Part shown: one piece after another, positions 37,202 to 49,598 of the stretch | Layout of the letters: each line of letters opens with the position of its first letter | Numbering within the stretch: position 1 is the first letter of the stretch | Source of the DNA: Dasyornis broadbenti | Lineage: Eukaryota > Chordata > Aves > Passeriformes > Dasyornithidae | NCBI GenBank assembly: GCA_013397935.1 | Contig: VZRN01003459.1 | Coordinates: 878,299 to 942,298 of the forward strand | Direction: 5' to 3' | Length of the DNA: 64,000 nt | The notes under the pieces: generated by a model | Database searches by the model: none | What the model was told of the DNA's origin: nothing | The model's input: the letters and a program-made list of their open reading frames with translations, nothing else | Program-made: the position numbers and the translations under genes

Positions 37202-37243
37202 GTCACTGTTCCTTTATCAAAGTGTTAGAATTGCTTTGAGCAG

Positions 37244-37420
37244 TATCATAATATCATAAAGTAGTTAGAGTTGGAAAGGACCTCTGGAAGTCATCTAGTC
37301 CAACCCCACTGCTATGGGAGATTCACTAAAACAGTGCTGTTTGATGGCCACTGGCAGGGGTACTGACTGCCAGGAGAGATGTTCCTTTCCATTACCCATC
37401 CAAAGCCAAGCTAGACATTA
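37244..37420 (-). mobile_element. Short CR1 LINE 3' end, antisense
   Basis: The degenerate octamer tail (TATCATAATATCATAAAG) is followed by GTTGGAAAGGACCTCTGGAAGTCATCTAGTCCAACC, the hallmark CR1 3' core, in reverse orientation. Similarity fades after about 37350, so the 5' edge is uncertain. Confidence 0.75.
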
Positions 37421-38982
37421 GCACACTTACAGCATAACTTGCAAGGCAGATGAAAGTGGGTCGTGACCACTGCACTGTGAATAGGATCTGTGGTCTTGCT
37501 AGAAACCATTCAGACACATAGGCTCAAGCTGCGATACCTGGCAAGCCCTGGTTTTCCACCATCCAATAATACATTTAAAAGGAGAATTTGGAGGATGAGT
37601 TGAGCTAGCTTAAATATTGTCCAGTACAATTTCTTTATATCTGACAAAAGTTGAACAGGACAATCTGAACTTCACATTGCTAAAGTTGCAGAGGTCCAAT
37701 TACTCGTCGTCAGGTGAAGTGCACAGCAAGAATTACACACAGTACCAATTTCAGAAAAACTTTCCCAGAAAGGTATATGACTGCACGAATTTCATTAATG
37801 GCTAAAGTAACAAATTTGTCAAATAGATGTTTTTCTATAAAATATTTGCTTATTTCTGTTTAGGTTTATAAAGCTGGTTAGTCTTACACTTGCCTTCCAA
37901 GTTAACATCGTATTGTGGACCTACAAACAGACTGAAAATGGCTAGCTAGTTAGAGAGACAGATGGAGTACAGGGGGTTTTTTGTTCCTTTTTTTTTTTTT
38001 TATTATTAAGAAAACGGGTATCCAAATTAAGTGTTCAAATTACCATGACCAACTCATGTATGCTATTTGCATGACTTGCTAAGGCTTTTGCACATTTCAG
38101 GAAATTCATTTGCCTTTCGAAATGAAGGCTTCAGTGTTCAAATAGAGTGCTTACCCTTCAACTCAGTAGGTGCTTGATGGAGCTGAACAGCTGCACCAGC
38201 TTGAAAAGAGTTACTATTGTGCATTGCACATTATGGTCCTGAAAGCAAGAATTGACTGCTGCCAGCCCACATGGCTCTTCACATTCACTGCTGGTAAGTA
38301 CCCTCCAGTTGAGAAAGTGATGCTGCCGAGCATTTTCCTCTGGCTTGCTTTCCCCCATGGTGGTATCCCTCTATGGACAAACCTTTTCTCCTGTAGTTAG
38401 CATCCTGGAGCTAGGAGTACTAAAAGGGATGCTGTTATGGATGATACAGATGGAAGACAAAGTGCTGATCTCTAATATATTGTCATTAACTTGGTGCTTC
38501 TTCTCTGGCTGTAATCCTTTGATGACACCCCTGTTTAGGTTGCATTAAATACTTACTCTTTAGTCCACATAGCCCATCGAGAAAGAGAAGGACATTGTAT
38601 TGCAGTGGTTGACTCATTTTGAGTGCCAAGGGCAATAGTGCTCATCACAAAAAAATAATGCTATATTCAAGTGCACTCCATGTAGTCTTCCCGACATGCT
38701 CTTTAAAGCATTGTATTCTAACTAGGCAGGAGGCTCATATCTGATGATGACCAATGCTGGCTTCTTGCTCTGCCGGCTGGCAGGTGCGGGTAGTCCTGTG
38801 GAGGCAGCACAATCAACCCCTGCGGAGGAAAGAGTCCTCCACACCACTCAATGGCAATCTCTCCTGCCAATTAAGGAGATTGGTGGATGAAATCCAAGGG
38901 GAATTGCAAACCATTTGACTTGGCTGGGAGAATGAAGGCTCTGGTCTGTGCAGGCGGGGCTAAAGGCAGGAAGAAAAGGAAA

Positions 38983-39002
38983 GAGCTGTTTGCAAACAGC
39001 TC
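38983..39002. repeat. Perfect 20-bp palindrome
   Basis: GAGCTGTTTGCAAACAGCTC equals its own reverse complement. After a 2-base bulge on the left side, the flanks AAAAGG and CCTTTT extend the pairing by six more bases. Confidence 0.95.
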
Positions 39003-39433
39003 CCTTTTGGGAGAAATAGATGAACTGGAGGCTATTTTAAGCTTAAAACAAAAGTGGAACTTTTGAAAGGACAAGGAGAAATTTTTAACCCTTCATCTCT
39101 TGCTATACTAGCAGGCACTTGGAGCAGAGTACAGCATAGTATTTTTAAATGCTCATGTCTCCATTATGCTATGTAAGTGAAACATCACTAAGAATTTGTG
39201 CACTAAGAATTGGTTTATTCTCTTTTGGTCAAAATGGCATGATTTTGAAATTCACATAAGGAACACAGGTCCTGAACTAAATACAGCACCAAGGCAGATG
39301 CATAAACAGCAAAATGGATATCTTCTGTGGGCATAGGAAATAAAGGGGAACCCCAAAAGACATAAGTCACCCACTATGCTTTCCACTGTCAGCTAGAGCC
39401 AAGTGAGATAACATGTAGAGATTTTATGTGTAT

Positions 39434-39438
39434 GCATG
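39434..39438. repeat. Left target-site duplication of LTR copy 2
   Basis: GCATG immediately before the LTR is repeated exactly at 40535-40539 after its end. Confidence 0.8.
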
Positions 39439-39584
39439 TATCGTGGTTTGAGCCTGGCCAAATGCCAGGTACCCCCAAATTTACACACCCGTACCCAGGG
39501 CTCATGAGTTGAGATAAGGAAACCTGGGAGAAGATGCACTCAAATGGGCAAAACAGGACTAACTTAGGTTGCAAAACGACCTAA

Positions 39585-39590
39585 TTTATT
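39585..39590 (-). terminator. LTR family A poly(A) signal
   Basis: TTTATT on the + strand gives AATAAA on the - strand, about 150 bp from the element's 3' edge. The equivalent in copy 1 has mutated to AACAAA. Confidence 0.45.
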
Positions 39591-39971
39591 GCTAACAGAG
39601 TCCGCGAAATAAATGAGAAATAAAATAAACCCCTCAAAGACACCATTTCTCCTTTCACCCCCCTCCCTCCTTCCCAGCAGCTCCACAGGGGAACAAGGCA
39701 TGGGGAGGCAGGGGTGGGTCACTTCATCAGCCAGATCTTCTTCCCCCTGCCTGGGGGAGAGGTTCTTTTCCTCTGCGTAGCCATGGGTCTCACTTGCGGC
39801 AGCCCGGCCGACACTGCTGCAATGTGAGCTGACCCCCAAGCAGACAAGCAGTCTCCTCAGAACTGCTACAGCGTGGGGTCCCTCTTCTATGGTGTACAGA
39901 CCTCCGAGGCCAGGCCATTTCCATCTCAGGAGCAAGGCTTCTTCTTTTTACGGGACTTCTGCTGAACCACT

Positions 39972-39995
39972 TGCTCTCTCTCTCGCTCTCTCTCT
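39972..39995. repeat. CT microsatellite inside LTR copy 2
   Basis: GCTCTCTCTCTCGCTCTCTCTCT. It is absent from the aligned place in copy 1, so it expanded after the copies separated. Confidence 0.8.
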
Positions 39996-40358
39996 GGCAC
40001 CCACCCACTCCATGTGGGGCACTCAGTTCAGTCTCAGGGTGCAAGGCAAGGCCTGTTTCTCCACTAGGACTCCCTCTGGACCACGGCCTGCTCCAGGGCA
40101 TCCACTTGCTCCAGCATGGGCATGGGCAAGTGGATCTCAGCATTTCCCGTGGGCCCCATGGGCTGCAGGGGCACCCCCTGCTTCACCATGGCCTCACCAC
40201 GGCCTGCAGAGGCTGCAGAGCTCCGGCGCCTGGAGCTCCCCCTCCCCCTCCTTCTCCACTGACCTTGGTCTCTCCATGTTGTTTTCCCTCACATACTCTC
40301 ACCTACTCCTCCTCCTCTGGCTAAGGAAACGTGCGTGCAGCCATTGTTTTGATTTCGT

Positions 40359-40367
40359 CTTAAATAT
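40359..40367 (-). promoter_or_regulatory. TATA-like box of LTR family A copy 2
   Basis: CTTAAATAT on the + strand reads ATATTTAAG on the - strand. It lies about 35 bp downstream (on the - strand) of the CCAAT box at 40403-40399. The same stretch is lost in the N gap of copy 1. Confidence 0.45.
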
Positions 40368-41487
40368 GTTTTTCACAGAGGCGTAACCAACATCTCTAAT
40401 TGGCCCAGGCTTGGCCAGCAGCATGTCCATCACCTCAGAGCTGGACATGGTGAAGGCTTTGAGAAGCTTCACATAGGAGTCATCTTTGTGCCCCTCCCCC
40501 TGCTAGAAAAACTGGGCCAAGTTAAACCAGCACAGCATGGAATATCGTCTGAAAAAGGCACCAATATTTGATGGTCTTACCCCTAAGCTTTTTGGAGGTA
40601 ATATCTTCACACCAGCTCTTCTACTGCTCAGTGCTGGGCTGTGCTTCTTCTCAGGTAACATCTGGGTTTATGTGAAAAGCCACTAGACAGAGAAAAAAGG
40701 CTTTCCTTGCATAAATCAGGAGCTTTATCACTCCTTCTTTCCAGAGCTTGGGTTAGTTAGACCAGTGAGACTGTTTTGTAGTGCTGTTCTCTGATAGATC
40801 AATAATCATTACTACTTTATGTTTTACAGAATGTGAGTTTTGAGATGGTGAACTCAAGACAGCCTCACAAAACCAGACATTAATAGGACAATTTGTGCAT
40901 TAACTGATTTTTTTCACTTTAAAATACTGCAGGTAAGGTTTAGTTGTCATGCGTCATTGGACCCATGCTTTCCCTTATGCAGTCCTGTCATCAAACCACT
41001 CTCATAGAGAGCAAAAATTAGTGAAAATAATTTGTCCATGGTAAAATGGTCCTTAATCAACACCAGGATGTTCTGTTGCTCAGTGGCAACATTTCTGTCT
41101 ATCTGTGAATGAAGGAGTAAAGGATATAACCTGTTAGTAGTTCTGCAGGTTTAATACTGAAATAACAGTTCAGCTTGTTCTCTAAACAGGTCTATCTCAT
41201 TATATTGAATTTTAAAGCTGAAGAAAAAATACCTCTTAGAAACTGGGATATATAGAGCAGCCATTAACACTCAAAAAAAACCACCAAAAACAAAAACAAA
41301 AAACAAAACTTGAAATAGTTTTGCAGTTTTGTGTCTTCGAGAGAAGAATTCTGCCTTTGCCATACCTACAAAAGGGGTCTCCCCTTTTAGTGATTTCCAT
41401 CCATTCAGCTGTTGTGATATGATCTCAGAAATCCTTTGCTTTTTGTGGTGAGGGGTGGTGGGATAAAAATAAAATGTCAAAGAATTA

Positions 41488-41525
41488 ATCATACTTGTAT
41501 ATCTCTATCATACTTGTATATCTCT
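41488..41525. repeat. Perfect 19-bp tandem duplication
   Basis: ATCATACTTGTATATCTCT is present twice head to tail without mismatch, which points to a recent duplication. Confidence 0.92.
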
Positions 41526-41832
41526 GTTGGTACCAGGTACTGGCACAATTATGTCTAGTGTTACATTTCTACAGTAGCATCTCTTAGCTTCCAAGAGAAA
41601 TACAGCTTGTATATCTGCAGTTAAGAAGCAGGATGTCCTGACACAGGACCTCTAGAAGCTCTCTGGAGTGCTTGAGGATGTACTTGTGTGCAGGAAAACC
41701 TCTTTGTGAACATGGCATGAAATCAGCTCCTCAAAAATTCCTGACAGTGGTCTTTATATGCTCTTTGCTGCCCCCTTCCTCTACACCTTCATCTTCAAGT
41801 ACAAAATGACTAGAGGATTTTTTTTTTTTTTN

Positions 41833-41887
41833 NNNNNNNNNNNNNNNNNNNNNNNNNNNNNNNNNNNNNNNNNNNNNNNNNNNNNNN
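41833..41887. other. Assembly gap, 55 N, in a poly-T tract
   Basis: The gap is flanked by at least 13 T on the left and 7 T on the right. It probably marks a homopolymer that could not be read, and its true length is unknown. Confidence 0.95.
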
Positions 41888-43289
41888 TTTTTTTAATTGA
41901 GGTGCAGTGTTAATTACAGGATTATCCTGACCACTCCAGGACATGTAAGCAGCTGGTCTCACTGCTGTGTGTGGGTAATAAACACCATGCACATTTCCTG
42001 TTTCCTGATCTCACACTGAGTATATTTATAAATACGTAGATTTGATGGTTGATTTCAACATTTATCATTGTTTCCCAGATCATTTCCGTCTTTCCTTCTC
42101 CCCAAAGAACATTCCTTCCTGTATTGTATCAAAGTAAAGTACATTTCTGGATGGTGAACATTTGTTTCCGGACAGGTAACACTGCAGAAGCAGATAACTC
42201 CATAGAGCTGATGTTTCAGCATGCAGATATGTTTGCAGAGCCACTAAGTCCCAACACAGCTCCTGCACGTCCTACTAATGTTGGCAAAAAAACAACTCTT
42301 TGCCAGCTGGTATGGATCAAACTTTTTTACTGTTCGTTTTACTTTGAGCTATGTATCTTATGTGCTTAAGTGTAAAGAAAGAGCAGAGATTAATCTAGAC
42401 AGTCAAGTTACATCTAATCCTTCATCTTTGCCTATACACTGTGTTTCTCAAGATTCATCTCATCGTATTTCATGTCTGGCTTAAATGTGATTCATTCTTC
42501 ATTCCACATAGGATAATGCCTATGGCACTAACAGATGCGCAGAAGTTTTCTTTTACTGGAAGCTTTATTGGTATAAGGTCTGCATATTATGCTTTCCTCT
42601 TTTTTGGGATAGATGTTTTCATACTCTTCAAGCTTAGGGTACTAATTTTTCACCTTGTCTTAGGCAGTTCCTTGTATTTACAAGGTGTTTGTTTTTCAAA
42701 ATAAACCCCTGTTTCTGTATAAAAATCTTAGTATTGGCAGAAGATGGCATTTGGATGACTATTCACTGAAGTCTTCTTTTTCCCCAGTAAACTCTTCTAG
42801 CATCCAGCTTGTATATTTAACAGTTTTTTGCTTATCTTGGAAATCTGAGAAAAGTTCAGTTCATAAGTATCACTGATGCAATTTTTATTCAATACAGCAT
42901 TCTGATTTCATGGCTTAAACTGTTTACCTTCACACAAAGAACTTTGTAAATTTTTCAAAACTTTATTTAACATTCAGACAACCTGCCTCTTCCTACTCTT
43001 CCCACAAAATTACTTTTCTTAGCTTTTCTGTCCAAAAACTACAAAAGCAGTATTTTTAAGTTTTAGTGTCAGTTTTTCAAGTAGTGATGCAGGGGTTTTG
43101 TGTCATGGTGATAATTAAATTTCTTGAGATATATGACCAAATCCCTTCTGAAAATTATTTTAAAGTTCAAGGAACAGTCAGTTAAAGCCAACAAACATGC
43201 ATCTGGAACAAAGAAAACTTACTCTTGCTGGAGGGGGATGGGGCTAGGGTATATTTAAGCAAACTGGACATACACTGGTTCCGGGACCT

Positions 43290-44892
43290 CACAAGAGGCA
43301 TGTGTGAGTGCTGAGAGAGCTGGCCCAGGTCGCTGTGAAATGACTCTTGGTTTTCTCTATAAGGTCATTGTGATCATGGAAGATCCCTGATGACTGGAAG
43401 AAAGCAAATATCACTCCTGTCTTCAAGAAGGGCAAGAAGAACCATCTGGGGAACCACTGCTCAGCCGTTCTTTAATCCCTGGGAAAATTGTGGACTAAAT
43501 AATTCTAAAAATTATTTCAAAATATATTGAAGACAAGCAGAGTATTTGAAGAAATCAATATGGACATATGAAGTGAGATCATGTTTGACTATTTTTGTAG
43601 TCTTCTACAAGGATAAAAAGGGCTTTATGGGTGGGGGGGCAAGGAGTAGATGCTATTGAGTTTGATTTAACAAGGCTTTTGTCACTTTCATAGAGAATGG
43701 TGACAAAGCTGGTGAGGTAAAGTCTAGATAAATGCACAGGGAGGTGGATTGAAAGCTGTCAAAAGCTCTTTGCTAGGTAAAGAGATGTGAAACAGCACAA
43801 ATAAGCAGCTGCAGGATAATCAGTACTGGTTTACCCCAGGAATCAGCAGTAGGTGCAACAACCTGCTTTAATGACCTTAATGATGGGACAGAGTGAACAC
43901 TCAGCAAATTTGCTGAAGTTACAAAACCGGGAGCAGTGGCTATTTACATCAGCTATTCTTGCTGCCATTCAGAGGGACCTGGACACACTGGAGAAGTGGG
44001 ATGCCAGGAACTCCACGAATTTAAATGAATGGAAAGCAAAGTTTGCATCTGGTAAGAGTTAATTCCATTCACCATCAAAGACGGGGAGCCAATCAACCTC
44101 TTAATCTTTGCACAAGAGGTACAGGGAGTCCTGGTAGATACCAGTCTGACCATGAGTCAATAATGTGCCCTTTCCACAAAGAATTCCAGTATCTAGAACT
44201 GCATTAGAAAAAGTGTTACAAACACATCAAGTGATGTGATTCTTTCTCTCAGCACTGCTGAGATTCTGCCTGGAATGCTGGGTCCAGGCAGTACTGGTGC
44301 TGGGCTTTCCAGTACAAGAAAGACATAGGCATACTGTGGAAGATAGAGTGAAAGGTCAGTAAAAAGTTGAAAGTACTAATTTATCTTCTGTATGAAGATA
44401 GGTTGAGGAAGAACTGTTTAAGGAAGACTCGGGAGACTCTCATCTATGTGTATAATACCTGATGGGGCACTAAAGAAGACAGAGACAGACTCTTCTCTGT
44501 TGTGCTCAGTGACAGGATGAGACGTGGTGGGTACAAACTGAACTGAAATGCAGTAAATACTGCTGAAATATAAGTTTTAAAAGGGTTTTTTTATTTGTAA
44601 TGACGATGACAGTTGAACACTGACACAGAGCCCACAGAGACCGCAGAGTCTCCTTCTTTGGAGATAATGAAACCCAACCAGACATATCCCAGAGTAACCT
44701 GTTGTAACTCTCTCTGCTCTAAGCAGAGGTAGGACTGGGCAATCTCTAGAGATGCTGGGCAGCCTCAGCCACAATGTGGTTCTATGCTTCTTTTAATATG
44801 GAGGGTGTTCCTGACCATGGCACAGAGTGGGAACTAGGTGGCCTTTAGGGTCCTTTCTAACCCAAATCATTCTGTGATCCTATGATTCTGTG
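43290..44892 (+). mobile_element. Long degraded CR1 LINE (RT region to 3' end), sense
   Basis: About 1.6 kb of CR1 in sense orientation. It starts in the RT region: GATGACTGGAAGAAAGCAAA, then CTTCAAGAAGGGCAAGAAGA, which encodes the conserved DDWKKAN and FKKGKK segments. It continues through the RDLDTLEKW segment near 43975-44005 and ends with the 3' UTR core and octamer tail (ATTCTGTGATCCTATGATTCTGTGA, 44868-44892). Many stops and frameshifts show an inactive copy. Its 5' truncation is typical of CR1. Confidence 0.87.
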
Positions 44893-47800
44893 ACTAAGAC
44901 AATTAAATCCAATAAAAAATAAATTTTCTTTATGTTTCTAATAAATAAATGAAAATACAGCTTAAGAGCTGGAGTAGATGTGTGGAAAAAAAATTCACAA
45001 GAGATGGCATTCTTTTTGGAAGTTGTTTCTGACTAGGTTAATTTCAGTGAGAGAGGCTGCAGTGAGTAAATTGTAAGAGCAACTCCAGCTGCTGTTATCT
45101 CTGTATTACGTTTGTGAAAAAATGTTTCCTTGCTTGGAAAGTACTTCTTAAGGCTCTCAAGTCCTGCATTTGAGACCAAAGACAAGATATCACATGCAAA
45201 ACAGAAGAGATACTGTAGGCCCTATCAGTGACTCTTCCCAAAATGATCATTGAACATATTTAAGAACTAGGTTACATGATTCTGGTAGATTACTTGTGAA
45301 TTAATGCCAGCAAGTTACACACTCCAAGAAGGTGAAATTCTCCCCAAAGTACAGTGAAATGAATGCCAAAACTGGGTTGAATACTTTCCAAGAGTGCTTC
45401 TAAATAAAACTCCTCCATTACTCACTTGGATGCCAATAAACAGGACACATTTAAACTTTGGAACTTTAAATGCAGTGAAATCCAAGAACTTATTTGCTAC
45501 ATTTTCGTGACTAGCAGGATTTTTTTTTCTATTTTTGTTTTAGCTGTTAGAGGAGATTTTCTATATTAAGAAATAAGTTGCTTGTCCTGGCTTTACTGAA
45601 GTTACCAACCTTTTTGTGATCTTACATAGAACAAAAGAACTGGGGGAAAAAAAGTACTAAGATTAATTGCCTTCTCAATTAAATTGGTGAAAATAAGGGG
45701 TCATAATTTTGATCTATATTATTGTAATTGAAGAGATGATACATTTTTCATTTGGAAATTTATTGTGAGTGCCTAGAAATCTAGTTATCCTTTCATGCTG
45801 CTTTTTTTTTTTTAATAATGAACTTTGATCTAATGATTAAATGTATAGTAAATTAATTCATGACACTGCCTGTATCAAATACAACTTGTCAGGGTTTGTG
45901 TGTATAACTTTGTGAGTGGAACATCCTACTGTAAATGTAACAGTAAAAAATAATAGTATAAATGCAAATTATATCATTAGGTAAAAAATAGTAACCAGTT
46001 ATGCATGCAATTATATTTCAACACTCATTGTACTTTAAAAATTTAGTTCTCTTATAGGTCTTTGATGTCTGCCAGAACACTCTGTGTCACAATTCACTTT
46101 TGTGTTACTCCAGTGACTGTTGTGAAACTACTCAGGGATATATTTGGTCCCATATGAGACACCTTTGGCGGCGGAGAGTTGCTTTTATACAGTCACGCAC
46201 ATTAAGCTGTGAAATTTTCAAATATGCAACACCAAATCACATTATATTACTATGCATGTATTTATGTATATGGTATGTATGGGTGTTTACAGACCTGCTG
46301 AAGACAAAATGGCTTCTTATTGAGAGTGCTGTACACTGGGAATGATTGTTAACTTTCAGCCTGTCTACATACATTGTTTTCAATATGTAATCTCTAGAAA
46401 GGTATTTTAATTGTAAATACAGTGAGACTTTCAAGATGAAAAAGAGTAAGATAAAAGTGAAGAGATTGAACTGATCCACATTCAAAAAGGGAATTTAAAC
46501 AGAGCAAAGGTCCTCACAGAAAAGAAGAAGTCTGTAAAATCTCAAAACACTTTGAGGAAAAGGTTAAGGAGAGACTGAGAAAAATGATTCATCACTATTT
46601 AAAAAGGGAAAAAACAAAATAGAATCAAAACCACCCAGATGTCTGGAACAGAAAAGTAGGATGAAGCATAATGTCCTTTTTAAAACTAATTGTAAACACG
46701 AATAAAAAACATAAAAGAAATAGCTAAAGGAAGAGGGGGGGGAATCAGTGATTAAGCTTTTTATAATATACATACAGTCTGCTACTGATTTACAAAATGA
46801 GCACACCGAAAAATCTCTGTTCTTTGGATTTCACCAGTGCAGTGAACCTGCTAGAGAGATCAGGAATCCATATCTGTTCTGTGATCTTAAACATACAAAA
46901 ATTTCTAAAATTTTCCTTCTACCCATCATATTCTTCTTATATGCTGTGGATGGACTAGGATTTTAGCTACACCTGAACATGAGCAAAAAATCCTGATCTA
47001 TCTCTTCTCTTTCTTGACTTATCCTTAGAAAGTGCTAGCATAGCTTTTTAGAGGGCTGATGTGAATTCTTATAAGGAACTTTGCTGACTCACTTTAACTT
47101 TGTTATGAAAGAAAGCTGTCTGTTCTGTAGAAGAAGGGGAAAAAGGGTTAGGAGGCAAAAGTGTGAAGAAACATAGTTCATGCTATTCAGGAGAAGCTTT
47201 TGGGGTCAGCAGAGAGCATTCCCCAACAGTATCAATCCCACTACATAGAGTCAATCACACATCTGATGCTGCCACATCTCTGCACGCATGCCTGCTTTAG
47301 CATTTCGCTGCTCTTCTTTCTGCTAGCCAGTCTCTGACCCAGAAAGCCTCATCCTGATAATAGAGAAGGATCAATCCTTTCTGTTCCTGGCCTAGCTCCC
47401 ACCATTTGCTCTCTCCAAAACTCACGTGGAAGCCTGCCCCTTTCTGCCTAGCAAGGCATTTTCAAAAGGACATCACATTCCCAGTCTGTGGTAAGAATCC
47501 TGATGCCAGCAACACTATAAAGTATTCACGAAAGCATCTGGAGGGCTGTAGGAGGAGATGGGAGTGGGGACAGGAGCAGAGTGCATGCAGGGCAGGCAGG
47601 GTGGGGGAGATACAGTTAGCAGTGGGAGGAAGACCAGGGAGAGGAATTTTGTGTGCTTACTGTGCCTTGCTTTACTAAGTTCAGTGCTGTCATTTAACAC
47701 AAGTATTTTCTTATCTGTTTGTAGCGACAATTTTCTGCTGCTTTATATGCATGTTTTGATTATAGCTGATGGGACACGCATCGGTGTGCTAGAATCCCTG

Positions 47801-49598
47801 TGGGCTTACTCATTTATTGTTTACAGCTGGCTATGGATTCACAGGAAAATACAAAGTAGTTTTTGACATAAAACTTCTGTTTTGTTATGACTTTATTTTT
47901 CAGTATCTTAACTAACTGAACCTGGTATTTCAAAATATACCAATGGACTGATTTACTTTTAACAGAAAGATTTTTCTGACTTTCCTACTGATGATATTGT
48001 CCCTCTTGGCTGTGTCTAAATGCTCGCCTCTATCAATGTTTATGGTGTTAGATATAACTTGTGCCTATGGAAGTCTGTAGGATATGGAAGTAGCTTCTCA
48101 GACTTTTCTTTATCATCCACTCTGCTTTGTGAATTTCTCTTCACAGCCCCAGGCCAAGAGAGTTTAAAGCAAACACAAGAAAGTGTGTCTGCTCCCTGCA
48201 TTGCTCATGTAAAAAACTGAAGTGATTAATCTGAAATAAAATTATTTTTATTATTATTGCTGTCACAGACAAATTCTAACTATAGTACAGCTTTATGGAA
48301 AAATCATTCAGCTGTGCCATAAATTTCCACATACAGACAAGCATTGAAAATGGAAAGCCAAGACATAAAAAGAGCTCTCCTTACAAACCCTTTGTGCAGC
48401 TCTAGCATCTGTTCTAGGCATGCCAGCCAGCGGGGACCTCTAGAGGCTGCTCATGGCTTCATCCTCCTGTGCGTTGGCATCCGTCATACGGGAGATGCAT
48501 TTAAGTACTCCACCATCTGTGGGACAGCCATTTGCTCCCATGGTGCATACATGAAAGTCCCACAGCTTTCCCATTCTGGACCATATGCTGCTCTCATTTA
48601 TATCCCATGGATTTGGAACTGAGGCATAATGTAAATGGGAAAGCCTAGTTATCAGGATCTGCTGTTTAATTTATGCAAAGCTGGATCATTGTTATTCTGC
48701 AAATCATATGGTACACATTTTAGGAATCTATCATTTAAATAAAGATGGGGGAGCCCTCAAAAGAAGTATGTATATAAAGCTACATATCTGAATCACAGAA
48801 TTCACACCCAGATTTCTACTACCTCACCTCCAGGCTCCATGATGCTTTTTTCTCACTTTTGAGTTAGATCATTACACACACAAAGACAAAATTTGCATCT
48901 GGGCTAGGTTTCTAAATGCCTTCAATATTTAGTTGCATCTGTAGTTTACAGTCAGTCACTCTCTATTTTTAAAAAGCCCTTTTCCTCAAAATTATATGAA
49001 GACTCTTCTTTCTGTCTTTTAAAACTATGTTTTAATTCATGTTTTTGTGAGTTAAAATATTGAATTGGCTCTACCAACTCCATGAACTCCATAGTTCATG
49101 GAAATGAGCTATGTAATCTGTGTTTCAAGTCAGATGATGTGGATTTCTTTTTTTTTTTTTTTTTAATTTGCCTAATGGGTCTGGCAAACATGAGCAGTCA
49201 AACTCATTGTTTCTCTCAGTGCACACGCATATGCAATTCTATTACTTTCATGATGCATACTTTCTGTATGTTTGATTCCAAGTACTTCAGAGTGTTGCAA
49301 GCCTTTTGTTAATACCAAGCTGTTGGGACCATAGCACTGCAGTCCTGAGGGCACCACCATGTAGTGTGGGAGGAAACTGAACTTTGACTAAGCTAGCCAT
49401 GCTCACTCTTGTATGTGCCAATCTTTATTTGCTAGGCACCCGGTACTGGCCAGAAAAAGAAACAAAAACAGTAGGCTGCAACAGGGCAAGTTCCTCATTG
49501 AATTTACTTCCAGTTTGCATGTCCTTCCTCTTTTCTCAGATGATGCGGCTTTTCTTCAGTTGCCCTAACTTAAGGCTAGTGCATAATTCACCAAACTG
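44893..49598. other. Unique stretch, no gene recognised
   Basis: 4.7 kb of mostly AT-rich sequence. T runs occur near 45519 and 45803, and a long T run at 49148-49164. A GC-richer patch at 47400-47640 has a 102-codon open frame (47558-47866, +) without known motifs. No repeat family recognised. Confidence 0.6.
49148..49164. repeat. Poly-T tract
   Basis: Run of about 17 T with no adjoining element that I can recognise. Confidence 0.85.

Larger units (their letters stand above)
27460..37243. other. Long unique AT-rich stretch with simple repeats, no gene recognised
   Basis: Nearly 10 kb with no recognised transposon or exon. Open frames of up to 200 codons exist (32783-33385, +), but the longest runs through a poly(A/G) tract that encodes a lysine run and shows no domain. 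Parts near 30700-30960 and 34840-35150 are rich in TAAT/ATTA-type and E-box-like words, a look shared with conserved non-coding elements. I cannot test conservation. Confidence 0.55.
37421..39438. other. Unique stretch, no gene recognised
   Basis: Contains a T11 run near 37990, a GC-richer patch at 38740-38960 and the palindrome listed separately. Open frames are below 80 codons. A splice-donor-like GGTAAGTA near 38293 has no supporting exon that I trust. Confidence 0.55.
39439..40534 (-). mobile_element. Solo LTR, family A copy 2 (ERVL-like)
   Basis: A full-length 1096-bp copy without gaps. The + strand edges are TATCGTGGTTTG and CCAGCACA. On the - strand it begins TGTGCTGG and then shows a CCAAT box (40403-40399) and a TATA-like ATTTAAG (about 40365-40359). 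An AATAAA follows at 39590-39585. This order fixes the - orientation. The exact 5-bp duplication GCATG on both sides fits ERVL-type integration and shows both ends are intact. No gag or pol is present, so it is a solo LTR. A CT-rich microsatellite (39972-39995) inside it is missing from copy 1. Open frames up to 165 codons inside are spurious. Confidence 0.88.
40540..43289. other. Unique stretch, no gene recognised
   Basis: AT-rich sequence with a 19-bp tandem duplication, an assembly gap and an A-rich patch near 41273-41308. The longest open frame is 106 codons (42049-42369, +), with no known motif. Confidence 0.55.

Noticed and set aside
38160..38300. Open frame ending at GGTAAGTA (donor-like)
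   Set aside because: No convincing acceptor and no known protein; a donor-like word alone is common.
39889..40386. 165-codon open frame on the + strand
   Set aside because: Inside LTR family A copy 2, antisense to the element, Pro/Ser-rich by composition.
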